Of a DNA stretch of 64,000 bases, positions 17,560-25,939 are shown in pieces; the stretch's first letter is position 1; each line of letters starts with the position of its first letter. The notes beneath the pieces are model-generated. The model did no database searches, had not been told where the DNA came from, and was given only the letters and a program-made list of their open reading frames with translations. The translations under genes were made by a program, and so were the position numbers. The stretch is from JANQPX01 sp050633905 (GTDB lineage Bacteria > Pseudomonadota > Alphaproteobacteria > Geminicoccales > Geminicoccaceae), in contig JBOEHJ010000001.1 of assembly GCA_050633905.1 (NCBI GenBank), positions 25,314 to 89,313 on the forward strand, given 5' to 3'.

Positions 17560-18849
17560 ATGGCCTTGGTGATCTTTTATTTCCTCCTCGGACTGATGGC
17601 ATTGGGTGTGCCCATCGTCTTTGCCCTGATTTTCGCGCCGATCGTCGGCGTCTGGCTGAACGATCAGACTGTCTTTCTCTCGATGATGCCGCAGCGCGTC
17701 TTTGGCGGGATCAACCAGTTCCCACTGCTCGCCATCCCGATGTTTATCCTCGCCGGCGAGATCATGAACCATGGCGGCATTACGCTACGCCTCGTGACCT
17801 TCGCGAAAACCCTGGTGGGCCATCTCAGAGGCGGCCTTGCCCATGTCAACATCGTCTCCTCGATGCTGTTCGCCGGGCTCTCTGGCTCTGCTGTCGCCGA
17901 TACCTCAGCACTGGGCTCGATCCTCATTCCGGCGATGGAAAAGGATGGCTATACCCGCCGCTTCGCGGCCGCCGTCACCGCTGCGTCATCGGTCATCGGC
18001 CCGGTCATCCCGCCCTCGATCATCATGGTGGTCTATGCCTATATCATGGGCGTGTCGGTCGGCGGTCTGTTCGCGGCGGGCTTCGTGCCGGGTGCGATGA
18101 TGGGCATCGGGCTGATGATCGTGAACAGCTACCTCGCGAAGAAACGCAACTTCCCGAGAAGTGCGGAACGCGCCAGCGTCGGTGAGGTCGGCTCGGCGTT
18201 TAGCAGCGCCTTCTTGCCGTTGCTCACGCCCTTTATCATCCTCGGCGGCATCCTGACCGGCGTCTTCACCCCGACCGAGGCGGCAGCAGCCGCCGTCGCC
18301 TACGCTTTGTTGCTGAGTATTTTTGTTACACGAACCCTCGAAATTAGCCGCATCCCCGACATGCTCTACCGGGCAGGCCTTGCTTCTTCCAGCATCCTTC
18401 TCGTGATCGGTGCCGCCACGGTCTTCGGCTGGGTGACGTCGCTTTCCGGCGCGCCGACCATCATCTCCAGCTTCCTGACCACAATCAGCGATAACCCGTT
18501 GATCGTCCTGTTCTGCATCAATATTCTTTTGTTCATCGTCGGCATGTTTTTCGATGCTGGCCCGGCGATCCTGATCCTCGGCCCGCTGCTGGCCCCCACC
18601 ATGACCGCACTCGGCATCGACCCACTCCATTTCGCCATCATCATGTGCGTCAACCTGACGGTCGGCCTCGCCACGCCGCCGATGGGCCTGGTGCTGTTCG
18701 TCGCCTCAACGCTGACCCGCATCTCGATACTCGACATCGCCAAGGACATGTGGCCGTTCCTTCTGGTCCACGTCGTGGTGATCTTCTTGATCACCTATTT
18801 CCCCGCCCTTACCATGACCCTGCCGCGTCTCTTGGGCTTCGGGGTCTAA
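17560..18849 (+). CDS. TRAP transporter large permease (DctM), operon 2
   Basis: Ion-coupled transport subunit, 429 residues and about 12 membrane segments. It carries PMFILAGEIMNHGGITLRLV, GLSGSAVADTSALGSILIPA, SSVIGPVIPPSIIMVV and, near the C terminus, NLTVGLATPPMGLVLFVAST. Many stretches are identical to DctM1 at 848-2134, including FDAGPAILILGP against LDAGPAILILGP. It lies between dctQ2 (3 bp) and dctP2 (38 bp) in one operon. Confidence 0.95.
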   Translation: MALVIFYFLLGLMALGVPIVFALIFAPIVGVWLNDQTVFLSMMPQRVFGGINQFPLLAIPMFILAGEIMNHGGITLRLVTFAKTLVGHLRGGLAHVNIVSSMLFAGLSGSAVADTSALGSILIPAMEKDGYTRRFAAAVTAASSVIGPVIPPSIIMVVYAYIMGVSVGGLFAAGFVPGAMMGIGLMIVNSYLAKKRNFPRSAERASVGEVGSAFSSAFLPLLTPFIILGGILTGVFTPTEAAAAAVAYALLLSIFVTRTLEISRIPDMLYRAGLASSSILLVIGAATVFGWVTSLSGAPTIISSFLTTISDNPLIVLFCINILLFIVGMFFDAGPAILILGPLLAPTMTALGIDPLHFAIIMCVNLTVGLATPPMGLVLFVASTLTRISILDIAKDMWPFLLVHVVVIFLITYFPALTMTLPRLLGFGV

Positions 18850-18887
18850 GCGAGGGGCAATAACAAAGCAAAGGGAGGTTTTTTGAG

Positions 18888-19958
18888 ATGACCATGAATG
18901 TCTTCAAGGGCGGCACGCTCGCTGTCGCCGCCGCAGCGCTGGTAACTCTGGGTGTTGGTAGCACCGCTGTCGATGCCGCCGACTTCGTGCTCAAATATGG
19001 GCATCCCGGACCTGTTGGGGATGACAGTGACGACCATGTCGCTGGCGAGTTCCTGAAGAGCTTTCTTGAGACACGCTCGAATGGCCAGATCGAAGTGCAG
19101 ATCTTTCCAGGCTCTCAGCTCGGCAGCTTTCGGGAAATGGTCGAACAGGTGAATGCCGGTACGCTCGAAATCGCACACACAGCACTCGGCGGTCTGGTCG
19201 GCTTCATGCCGGAACTGCAGGTGATTGAGCTTCCCTACGTCATCCGCGACGACATGGTCGCCGAATGCATGATCGACGGCCCATTCTTTGAAGACGTGCG
19301 AAAAGGGTTCCTCGAAAAATCCGGCAACGTCAATCTCATCGGCGTTGGCAATACCGGCCGCTTTCGTAATTTTTTCACGGCAAGCGCTCCGGTCAAGTCA
19401 GCGGAAGACCTCAAAGGCGTTAAGATGCGCGTGATCAACTCGCAGCTCCCCGTCACCATGATGGAGTTCTATGGCGGCAATCCGACACCTGTTGCCTGGG
19501 GCGAACTCTACACCTCGCTCGCAACCGGCGTGGTCGAAGGCACCAAGAATGCTGTTACTGACATCATCCCCAACAAGATGGATGAGGTGCTGAAATTCTC
19601 GACCCTGGACGAGCATGCCTATCTCTGGGGCTTCATGGCCGTCAGCCAATCCTTCCTGGATAGCATGCCCGATGACCTCAAAGCCCTCACCGTCGCCGGT
19701 ATCCGCCAAATGGCCGACGTCCAGCTTGAGTTCAACAAAGGCGCTGAAGGCAAGCAGACAGCAGCCTTCGTCGCAGGCGGCGGCGAAGTCTACGTGCCAA
19801 CTGCCGAGGAGATGGAAACTTTCCGTGCGGTGAAGGAGCCGATGGGCACCTGGTATGTCGATCAGTTCGGTAGTGAATGGCACGACAAGTTCAACGGCGC
19901 AGCCGCTGACTGCGAAGCCTCAGTGGATGCACAACTTGCCGCCTGGGGCACCAAATAA
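18888..19958 (+). CDS. TRAP transporter substrate-binding protein (DctP), operon 2
   Basis: Periplasmic receptor of TRAP system 2, 356 residues with a signal peptide (GTLAVAAAALVTLGVGSTAVDA). The ligand-binding core reads MRVINSQLPVTMMEFYGGNP then PVAWGELYTSLATGVVEGTK, with the conserved Arg in MRVINS. A strong GGGAGG precedes the ATG. It shares with DctP1 the unusual segment LPYxxRDDxVAECxxDGPF and C-terminal Cys placement. Adjacency to aconitase X suggests a cyclic imino-acid or hydroxy-acid ligand (inference). Confidence 0.93.
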   Translation: MTMNVFKGGTLAVAAAALVTLGVGSTAVDAADFVLKYGHPGPVGDDSDDHVAGEFLKSFLETRSNGQIEVQIFPGSQLGSFREMVEQVNAGTLEIAHTALGGLVGFMPELQVIELPYVIRDDMVAECMIDGPFFEDVRKGFLEKSGNVNLIGVGNTGRFRNFFTASAPVKSAEDLKGVKMRVINSQLPVTMMEFYGGNPTPVAWGELYTSLATGVVEGTKNAVTDIIPNKMDEVLKFSTLDEHAYLWGFMAVSQSFLDSMPDDLKALTVAGIRQMADVQLEFNKGAEGKQTAAFVAGGGEVYVPTAEEMETFRAVKEPMGTWYVDQFGSEWHDKFNGAAADCEASVDAQLAAWGTK

Positions 19959-20016
19959 GCGCCCCGCTCATGGGTTAACTGTGCGATGCGCACGGCCTTG
20001 ACTTACTAGATGTCTA

Positions 20017-20051
20017 AACGCTCCTCCGATGTTCTCAGGAGGGGCGTTTTT
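20017..20051 (+). terminator. Rho-independent terminator of TRAP operon 2
   Basis: AACGCTCCTCC pairs with GGAGGGGCGTT (one T-G pair) around a 13-nt loop, followed by TTTTTCTT. It lies 58 bp behind dctP2, the same distance as the terminator of TRAP operon 1. Confidence 0.88.
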
Positions 20052-20359
20052 CTTAGATAAAGGTTGGTGAGAAAATTCTTCAGCATTGTGGGCTAAGGGA
20101 TCTAAATTTCTATGAATATAAAGACAGCGTCGTCGATACAATTGTCACCTAGAGACGACAAATGGCGCAAAGGTGGCGAAGTGTTTGCTACCTACTTCTC
20201 ATCAGTGAATGGAAGCTGATAGAGCATCATCGACGGATTAGACTATACAACTGTTCGTTGACATTGGCGCAAGGTCTGCCTTCGAGCCCGCGCATAACAC
20301 CGATGTCCGAAAGCCAACACCACCCCCTCGAGCCCGTGTCGAGCAAGTCATGCATCCGG
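20052..20359. other. Gap between convergent dctP2 and gnd, no gene seen
   Basis: About 300 bp between the TRAP operon 2 terminator and the 3' end of gnd. The only long frame (from 20162) is the complement of gnd and lacks a ribosome-binding site. I see no promoter, repeat or RNA feature I can support. Confidence 0.4.
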
Positions 20360-21769
20360 TTACCAACCTGTGTGGAAGGTGCCGTCTTTGTCGGTGCGCT
20401 CGTAGGTGTGGGCGCCGAAATAGTCGCGCTGGGCTTGGATCAGGTTGGCGGGCAGGCGGGGGGCTCGGTAGCTGTCGTAATAGGCGAGGGCCGAGCTGAA
20501 GGCGGGTACAGGAATGCCTTGGCGGGTAGCGAGGCAGACGATCTCGCGCCAGGCGGGTTGGGCGCGTTCGATCAGATCAGCAAAATAGGGATCGAGGAGC
20601 AGGTTTTTGAGGCCAGGGTCGCGGTCATAGGCGGCTTTAATATGGCGAAGGAAGCTCGCCCGGATGATGCAGCCGCCACGCCAGATGCTAGCGATCTCGC
20701 CGCGGTTGAGCTGCCAGTGATGGTCGGCCGCCGCGGCATCCATGACTGCAAAGCCCTGGGCGTAAGCGCAGACCTTGCTGGCGAGAAGGGCTAGCTCGAG
20801 TTGGTCGATGAAGCCATTGGTGTCGAGATCGAGAGCTTGGGTCGGTCCCTTGAGTTTGGTCGCGGCGGCGACGCGCTGCTCCTTCATCGAGGAGATGGTT
20901 CGGGCCTCAACAGCTGCTGCGATCGTAGGTGCTGTTGAGCCATAGTCGAGCGCAGCGCGCACGGCCCAGCCACCGGTGCCTTTTTGCCCCGCCTTGTCCA
21001 TAATAACCTCTGGCATCGGCTTACCCGTATCGGGGTCCGATTTGCCGAGGATGTCGGCGGTGATTTCGATCAAGTAGCTATCGAGCTCGCCTTTGTTCCA
21101 GGTGGCGAACGCTGCGCGCATTTCCGGGTAGGAGAGGGCGGCGACGTCTTTCATCAGGGTGTAGGTTTCAGCGATCAGCTGCATGTCGGCATATTCGATG
21201 CCGTTATGCATCATCTTGACGAAGTGGCCAGCGCCATCCGCCCCGATATGCGCGTAGCAGGGCTCGTCGTCGACTTTGGCGGAGATCGCTTCAAGAATGG
21301 GAGCAACCCGGGCAAGCGCTTCGCTCTCGCCTCCGGCCATGATCGAGGGGCCATGCCGCGCTCCTTCTTCGCCTCCGGAAATGCCGGTGCCAACGAAGAG
21401 AAAGCCTTTTTTCCTGAGGTCGCGTTCCCGGCGGATGGTGTCTTGATATTGCGCATTGCCGCCATCCACCAGGATATCGCCCGGATCGAGATGGGGAAGG
21501 ATCGCCTCGATCTGCTGATCCACTGGATCGCCAGCCTTGACCATCATGATGATCGCGCGTGGTCTTTCGATCGCTTCAACGAACTCCTCGATAGAGTAAG
21601 TCGGGACCAGCGGGCGGCCTTTTGCCTCGGCGCTGCCGGCCAGCGTCCTGGTACGCTCGGACGAGCGGTTGAAGATGGCAATCTTGTGGCCGTGATCAGC
21701 GATGTTGAGGGCGAGGTTCTGGCCCATGACGGCGAGGCCGATAAGGCCGATATTTGCTTTGTCGTTCAT
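20360..21769 (-). CDS. gnd: 6-phosphogluconate dehydrogenase, decarboxylating
   Basis: Converts 6-phosphogluconate to ribulose 5-phosphate with NADP reduction (oxidative pentose phosphate pathway, cytosol). It starts with the NADP-binding motif IGLIGLAVMGQNLALNIADH, contains the substrate-site segment KMMHNGIEYADMQL (catalytic Lys about residue 180) and ends with the characteristic RDYFGAHTYERTDKDGTFH. The ATG at 21769 gives 469 residues, the normal length; an in-frame ATG at 21799 would add ten atypical residues. It is a stand-alone gene here. Confidence 0.95.
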   Translation of the reverse strand: MNDKANIGLIGLAVMGQNLALNIADHGHKIAIFNRSSERTRTLAGSAEAKGRPLVPTYSIEEFVEAIERPRAIIMMVKAGDPVDQQIEAILPHLDPGDILVDGGNAQYQDTIRRERDLRKKGFLFVGTGISGGEEGARHGPSIMAGGESEALARVAPILEAISAKVDDEPCYAHIGADGAGHFVKMMHNGIEYADMQLIAETYTLMKDVAALSYPEMRAAFATWNKGELDSYLIEITADILGKSDPDTGKPMPEVIMDKAGQKGTGGWAVRAALDYGSTAPTIAAAVEARTISSMKEQRVAAATKLKGPTQALDLDTNGFIDQLELALLASKVCAYAQGFAVMDAAAADHHWQLNRGEIASIWRGGCIIRASFLRHIKAAYDRDPGLKNLLLDPYFADLIERAQPAWREIVCLATRQGIPVPAFSSALAYYDSYRAPRLPANLIQAQRDYFGAHTYERTDKDGTFHTGW

Positions 21770-21916
21770 GATGCTCACTAGACTTTTGGCGATGCTCATG
21801 ATGTTGCATAAGCGTCGCCTTCAGGCAATCTCTTTGCACACGATGTCAGCTAAACAGGAGCGCACTGAGCGATAGCGCTCTCATCGTCCGATGAATTTGC
21901 CCACCTACGCCATGAG

Positions 21917-21979
21917 AACTTGGCCGCATACCGTTGATCCTGGTCATGCCGGTCCAAGTCAATAAGGTGGACATTCCAC
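21917..21979 (-). repeat. Dispersed 3'-UTR double-hairpin element, copy B
   Basis: The best-folded copy. The core hairpin GTGGA-CAT-TCCAC (21967-21979) shares its last base with the stop codon of the COQ10-type gene. The distal stem pairs ACTTGG (21918-21923) with CCAAGT (21954-21959), and inside it GCAT with ATGC and ACC with GGT. The A-T pair at core position 5 replaces the T-A of most copies, a compensatory change. Confidence 0.7.
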
Positions 21980-22446
21980 TAGGCTTTGGATGGGGCTAGA
22001 TCGGGGAGGTCGGCATCGCCGTAGAGTTCGCGCGCTCGTGTCTCGAAGGCGCCGACCATGCGGGAGACGGCCTCGTTGAAAAGCAGGCCAATCAAGGTTT
22101 GCAACATTCTGGAGCGGAATTCGAAATCAACAAAGAAGTCGATCACGCAGGAACCGTCTTCTTGCGGGATGAAACGCCAATGGTTGTTCAGATAACGAAA
22201 AGGGCCATCGATATATTCAACATCGATCTGGTCGTTCTCGTGGAGTGTGACCTTACTTTGAAAGCGTTCGGTGAAGACTTTGAAGCGAATCACGAGGTCG
22301 GCAAAAAAGATGTTGCCGTCCCGCTTGGTGATCCGACAGGCAGTGCACCAGGGTAAGAATTCCGGATAGCGATTAACCTCGGCCACGAGATCGAAAAGTT
22401 GCTTTTGACTATAGGGCAGATGTCGTTTTTCCGCATGGGTCGGCAT
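21979..22446 (-). CDS. COQ10/RatA-type SRPBCC protein
   Basis: Single-domain START-like (SRPBCC) protein of 155 residues, related to mitochondrial COQ10, which binds ubiquinone and assists respiratory electron transfer, and to bacterial RatA. Landmarks are LPYSQKQLFDLVAEVNRYPE at the N terminus, FLPWCTACRI, and GPFRYLNNHWRFIPQEDGSC. Next to lipA, as is common in alphaproteobacteria. Naming it a toxin (RatA) would be unwise; a quinone chaperone is the likelier role. Confidence 0.85.
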   Translation of the reverse strand: MPTHAEKRHLPYSQKQLFDLVAEVNRYPEFLPWCTACRITKRDGNIFFADLVIRFKVFTERFQSKVTLHENDQIDVEYIDGPFRYLNNHWRFIPQEDGSCVIDFFVDFEFRSRMLQTLIGLLFNEAVSRMVGAFETRARELYGDADLPDLAPSKA

Positions 22447-22540
22447 TTTTTTCTACTTGGCGGTGGTGGTCGAAGGATACATCAACATCAGGTCACCATC
22501 GGGTCATCACAAAGCAAATCAACGCCGGCGGTCGCACCGC

Positions 22541-23467
22541 CTATTCCGCTGCGGCCAGGCTAGCGTCGCGCGCCGCTCTAAGACGCTCGAAATCATCCCC
22601 TGCAAAATATGAACTACGGGTCAGCGGTGAGGACGACACCATCAAGAAGCCCTTGGACCTTGCCATACGCGCATAGTCTTCGAATTCCGTGGGCTCGACG
22701 AAACGCTCCACTGGATGGTGGCGCGGCGTGGGCTGCAGATACTGCCCGATGGTAAGAAAATCGACACCGGCGGAACGCATATCGTCCATGACCTGATAAA
22801 TCTCCCGTTTATCCTCGCCGAGCCCGACCATGATGCCGGATTTGGTGAACATGCGAGGATCACGTTCCTTCACACGATCGAGCAATCGAAGGGAATGGAA
22901 GTAGCGCGCCCCCGGACGCACGCCCCGATAGAGGCGGGGCACGGTTTCTAGGTTGTGGTTGTAGACATCAGGGCCGGCATCGATGATCGAGGCGATGGCG
23001 TCGAACGGCTTTCTAAGGAAATCCGGTGTCAGGATTTCAATGGTGGTCTCGGGCGAGGCCTTTCTGATTCTCTGGATACAGCGGACGAACTGAAACGCCC
23101 CGCCATCATCGAGATCGTCCCGATCAACCGAGGTGATCACGATATGCTTCAACCCGAGTTCCGTAAGCGCCTCGGCCAGATGTTCAGGCTCCAGTAGGTC
23201 GACCGGACCGGGCATGCCGGTCTTGACATTGCAGAAGGTGCAAGCGCGCGTACAGGTCCCGCCAAGGATCATCACGGTGGCATGCCCTTGGGCCCAGCAT
23301 TCGCCAATATTGGGACAGGCGGCTTCCTCGCAGACGGTGTGCAAGTTCTTGGTGCGCATCAGTTTCCGGGTGGCATGATAGCCCGCTGAAACGGGTGCGC
23401 GCACCCGGATCCACGGTGGTTTCCGTTTAAGATCGTTGCTCGACGTTCGATTGAGTATGTCTACCAT
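22541..23467 (-). CDS. lipA: Lipoyl synthase
   Basis: Radical-SAM enzyme that inserts two sulfurs into octanoyl groups on lipoyl domains of 2-oxoacid dehydrogenases. 308 residues. It has the auxiliary cluster motif CEEAACPNIGEC (C-x4-C-x5-C, about residues 46-57) and the radical-SAM motif CTRACTFC (C-x3-C-x2-C, about 72-79). The C-terminal RSSY motif that holds an auxiliary-cluster Ser ligand is present (TRSSYFAGDDF). Co-directional with the COQ10-type gene 94 bp downstream. Confidence 0.97.
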   Translation of the reverse strand: MVDILNRTSSNDLKRKPPWIRVRAPVSAGYHATRKLMRTKNLHTVCEEAACPNIGECWAQGHATVMILGGTCTRACTFCNVKTGMPGPVDLLEPEHLAEALTELGLKHIVITSVDRDDLDDGGAFQFVRCIQRIRKASPETTIEILTPDFLRKPFDAIASIIDAGPDVYNHNLETVPRLYRGVRPGARYFHSLRLLDRVKERDPRMFTKSGIMVGLGEDKREIYQVMDDMRSAGVDFLTIGQYLQPTPRHHPVERFVEPTEFEDYARMARSKGFLMVSSSPLTRSSYFAGDDFERLRAARDASLAAAE

Positions 23468-24068
23468 GGCAACCTGCGCTGGACATCACTGCTTCAGATT
23501 TGGGGTGTTTAGCGGAAGAAATCAACGTAAGGAACCGGAACCTTAAGGCATCATCGAGCCAGATGATGACCACACCAAGCGAATTCGTGATCTTGGCGGC
23601 AAAAACAATGATCGAGCCCTGTCCATACGCAGGTTTTAAGTGTTGCCTGGCACAGTAATCTGAGCGCCTAACGTGATCGCGATGAAGGGGCTTGACTGTA
23701 TTTCGATATTTACGAGTGTCGGTTTTTTTTTGCATCTGCCAATCATGTCTCAGAACATGATTTTCTCTAACATACTGTTTTTCAATAGGAAAAAAATTGA
23801 TGCACCTGTTGCTTGGTTAGGGCGGTGTATGGCTTCGGATTGATCGGTGTCGGTCTAGCTCATTGTTGACGCCGGAACGGATAAAACTGATCGAGGCGTT
23901 TTTTGTTGCCTCGCTCTTGTTTTGCACCGCCTCCGTAAGGACCTAATCCCTGTTGGAGGCGGTGTCATGTTGTCAGGATGCATCCTCTGGTAATTTCGAT
24001 CGGCGTTGCCAGTTGACGAGGCGTTTCAGCCTGGCAAAGTATAAAGAACAGTAAGGGAGGTGTTAACG
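23468..24068. other. 600-bp region between lipA and TRAP operon 3
   Basis: No supportable gene. Contents: an AT-rich stretch at about 23740-23815; a hairpin CGAGGC-N10-GCCTCG at 23892-23913; a 10-bp inverted repeat at 23925-23964; and near 23553-23575 a shortened copy of the dispersed element (minus strand: TTGGTGTGGTCATCATCTGG). This probably contains the lipA promoter and a structured leader for TRAP operon 3. Confidence 0.45.
23925..23964 (+). promoter_or_regulatory. Strong inverted repeat upstream of TRAP operon 3
   Basis: CACCGCCTCC (23925-23934) is perfectly complementary to GGAGGCGGTG (23955-23964) across 20 nt, with a second hairpin just upstream at 23892-23913. It lies about 105 bp before the leader ORF. 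It could be an operator or a structured 5'-UTR element; I recognise no riboswitch class. No T run follows, so a simple terminator is unlikely. Confidence 0.5.
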
Positions 24069-24107
24069 GTGGCAGCTTTGTCGGCGAGCGTGGTACGGCG
24101 GGCATGA
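24069..24107 (+). CDS. Leader peptide of TRAP operon 3 (GTG start)
   Basis: A 12-codon ORF, MAALSASVVRRA, starts at GTG 8 nt behind AGGGAGG (ending 24060). Its TGA (24105-24107) overlaps the dctQ3 ATG (24104) as ATGA. This is the third TRAP operon in the window with this layout, and its peptide is again unrelated to the others. Confidence 0.5.
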   Translation: MAALSASVVRRA

Positions 24108-24628
24108 GGCGATTTCTTGAGCGTTTGCTTGAGATCGCTTGTCTGATCCTAATGGTCGGCCTGGCCGCGCTTGTAGTGACGGCCGTTATCTTCCGCACGG
24201 CCGGCTCCTCGCTCACCTGGTATGATGAGGTGGCCGCGATCATGCTGGCCTGGCTCACCTATTATGGCGGTGCCCTCGCCGCTCTTCGCCGGGCGCATCT
24301 GGGATTTCCCGGGCTCTACGCTGCCAGCCCGCCCGTCTTACGCGTGCCGATGCTGATCATCGGCGAGGTGCTGTTCATCGGCTTTTTTACGATTCTCGCC
24401 TGGTACGGTTATCAGGTGATCGTCCTTCTCTATGGCGATACCCTCACCAGCCTGCCTTGGGTCTCGGTCTCGTTCACCCAATCGATTATCCCCATCGGCT
24501 GCGCTCTGATCACCCTTTGCCAGCTCTCGACCTTGCCGGAGCGCTGGCGGGAAGCAAGGTTCGGTCTGGCCCTGCATGATGACGAGCATCAAGCGCTCGA
24601 AGCGGCGGTCAAGGATACCAAATCGTGA
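24104..24628 (+). CDS. TRAP transporter small permease (DctQ), operon 3
   Basis: 174-residue membrane protein of the DctQ family with four hydrophobic segments. The hallmark is VIFRTAGSSLTWYDEVAAIM after helix 1, then LAWLTYYGGALAALRRAHLG. It is clearly more distant from DctQ1 and DctQ2 than they are from each other. The start at 24104 overlaps a leader ORF, and the stop overlaps the GTG start of dctM3. No binding-protein gene is adjacent. Confidence 0.9.
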   Translation: MRRFLERLLEIACLILMVGLAALVVTAVIFRTAGSSLTWYDEVAAIMLAWLTYYGGALAALRRAHLGFPGLYAASPPVLRVPMLIIGEVLFIGFFTILAWYGYQVIVLLYGDTLTSLPWVSVSFTQSIIPIGCALITLCQLSTLPERWREARFGLALHDDEHQALEAAVKDTKS

Positions 24629-25908
24629 TCGTTCTCGGCATGCTGATCGCGTTGTTCGCACTGGTGCTGATCAATGTGCCGATTGCGGTTGCAATCGGCG
24701 TCATCGCCACGATTGCGATGGTGGCCAAAGGCGGCATGGTCAATCTGTTCTCCGCCGCCACCACGATGTTCGATGGCACCACGAAATTCTCCCTCATTGC
24801 GATCCCCTTGTTCGTGCTGGCGGGCGCCATCATGAACACATCGGGGATTTCGCGGCGGCTGATCGCGTTTGCCTCGGCCCTTCTGGGGTTCGTGCGTGGC
24901 GGTTTATCGATGGTCAATATTGGGACCTCGATGTTTTTTGCCGAGATTTCGGGCTCGGCCGTGGCCGATGTTGCCGCCATCGGCTCGATCCTGATGCCGG
25001 CGATGAAAAAAAAGGGCTACCCTAAAGAATTCGCCGCAGCGATCACTTCATCATCGGCCTCCCTTGCCATCATCATACCGCCTTCGATCCCGATGATCCT
25101 TTATGCCGTGATGTCAGGCAGTTCGGTCGTTCAGTTGTTCGTTGCCGGCATCGTGCCGGGTATTATCGGCGCGATCGGCCTGATGGCGGTCTCCTATTGG
25201 TTCGCGGTCCGTTACAACTTCCCAGTGGAGGAGGTTTTTCAGCTCAAGAGGATCTGGGCCACCTTCAAGGATGCTGCTTGGGCTTTTTTGTTGCCCATCA
25301 TTATTCTGGGCGGGATCTTCGGCGGCTTTGTCACCGCGACTGAAGGTGCTGGGCTTGCCGTGGTGGCGGCACTCTTCATTGGCACGGTGATTTACCGCGA
25401 GCTTAATCTTCGCCATCTGCATACGGCCTTGATTGACGGTGCGGTGCAAACCGCCGTGGTGATGCTCCTGGTTGCAACCTCGGCCTTGCTTGGTCGTTAC
25501 CTGACCGAGTCACGTTTGCCCCAGGAACTCGCTTTGTCGATCATCGAGTTCACCGACAATCGCTATGTGATCCTGGCGATGTTGAACGTCTTATTTCTGG
25601 TGCTCGGCTGCTTCCTCCATGGTGCCGCCGCAATCATTCTGGTGGTGCCGATCGTGCTGCCGATCGTGAATGCGGTCGGCCTTGATCTGGTGCATTTCGG
25701 CTTGATCGTCACCCTCAATCTTGCGATTGGCCAGCAAACCCCGCCGGTTGCGAGTGTGCTGATCACCGCCTGTTCTATCGCTAAAGCGGATGTTTGGGAT
25801 GTGACCAAAGTAAACGTCTATTTCATTGGCGTACTGGCTGCTGTCTTGATCTTGGTGACCTATGTGCCGATTATACCTCTAGCGTTAGTGGAGTATTTTT
25901 ATCGTTAA
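24625..25908 (+). CDS. TRAP transporter large permease (DctM), operon 3
   Basis: 427-residue ion-coupled TRAP permease with about 12 membrane segments. Typical motifs are AIPLFVLAGAIMNTSGISRR, FFAEISGSAVADVAAIGSIL, SASLAIIIPPSIPMILYAVM and NLAIGQQTPPVASVLI. The GTG start at 24625 overlaps the dctQ3 stop. The operon runs straight into a crotonase and a CoA-transferase instead of a dctP, so its receptor must be encoded elsewhere or has been lost. Confidence 0.93.
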   Translation: MIVLGMLIALFALVLINVPIAVAIGVIATIAMVAKGGMVNLFSAATTMFDGTTKFSLIAIPLFVLAGAIMNTSGISRRLIAFASALLGFVRGGLSMVNIGTSMFFAEISGSAVADVAAIGSILMPAMKKKGYPKEFAAAITSSSASLAIIIPPSIPMILYAVMSGSSVVQLFVAGIVPGIIGAIGLMAVSYWFAVRYNFPVEEVFQLKRIWATFKDAAWAFLLPIIILGGIFGGFVTATEGAGLAVVAALFIGTVIYRELNLRHLHTALIDGAVQTAVVMLLVATSALLGRYLTESRLPQELALSIIEFTDNRYVILAMLNVLFLVLGCFLHGAAAIILVVPIVLPIVNAVGLDLVHFGLIVTLNLAIGQQTPPVASVLITACSIAKADVWDVTKVNVYFIGVLAAVLILVTYVPIIPLALVEYFYR

Positions 25909-25939
25909 TTCGAAAAAGGCATTAGGGGAGGATCGCCCC

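Noticed and set aside
20290..20360. Possible element copy behind gnd
   Set aside because: Only short stretches (GGTGGTGTTGG, TTATGCGCGG) match in the minus-strand sense, and the core does not fold.
21979..22446. Naming the COQ10-type gene as the RatA toxin
   Set aside because: The family is shared, but there is no antitoxin partner and the setting next to lipA fits a quinone-binding role better.
23427..23735. Minus-strand frame upstream of lipA
   Set aside because: It overlaps the lipA start, begins with a lysine/arginine-rich string from an A/T run, and has no ribosome-binding site.
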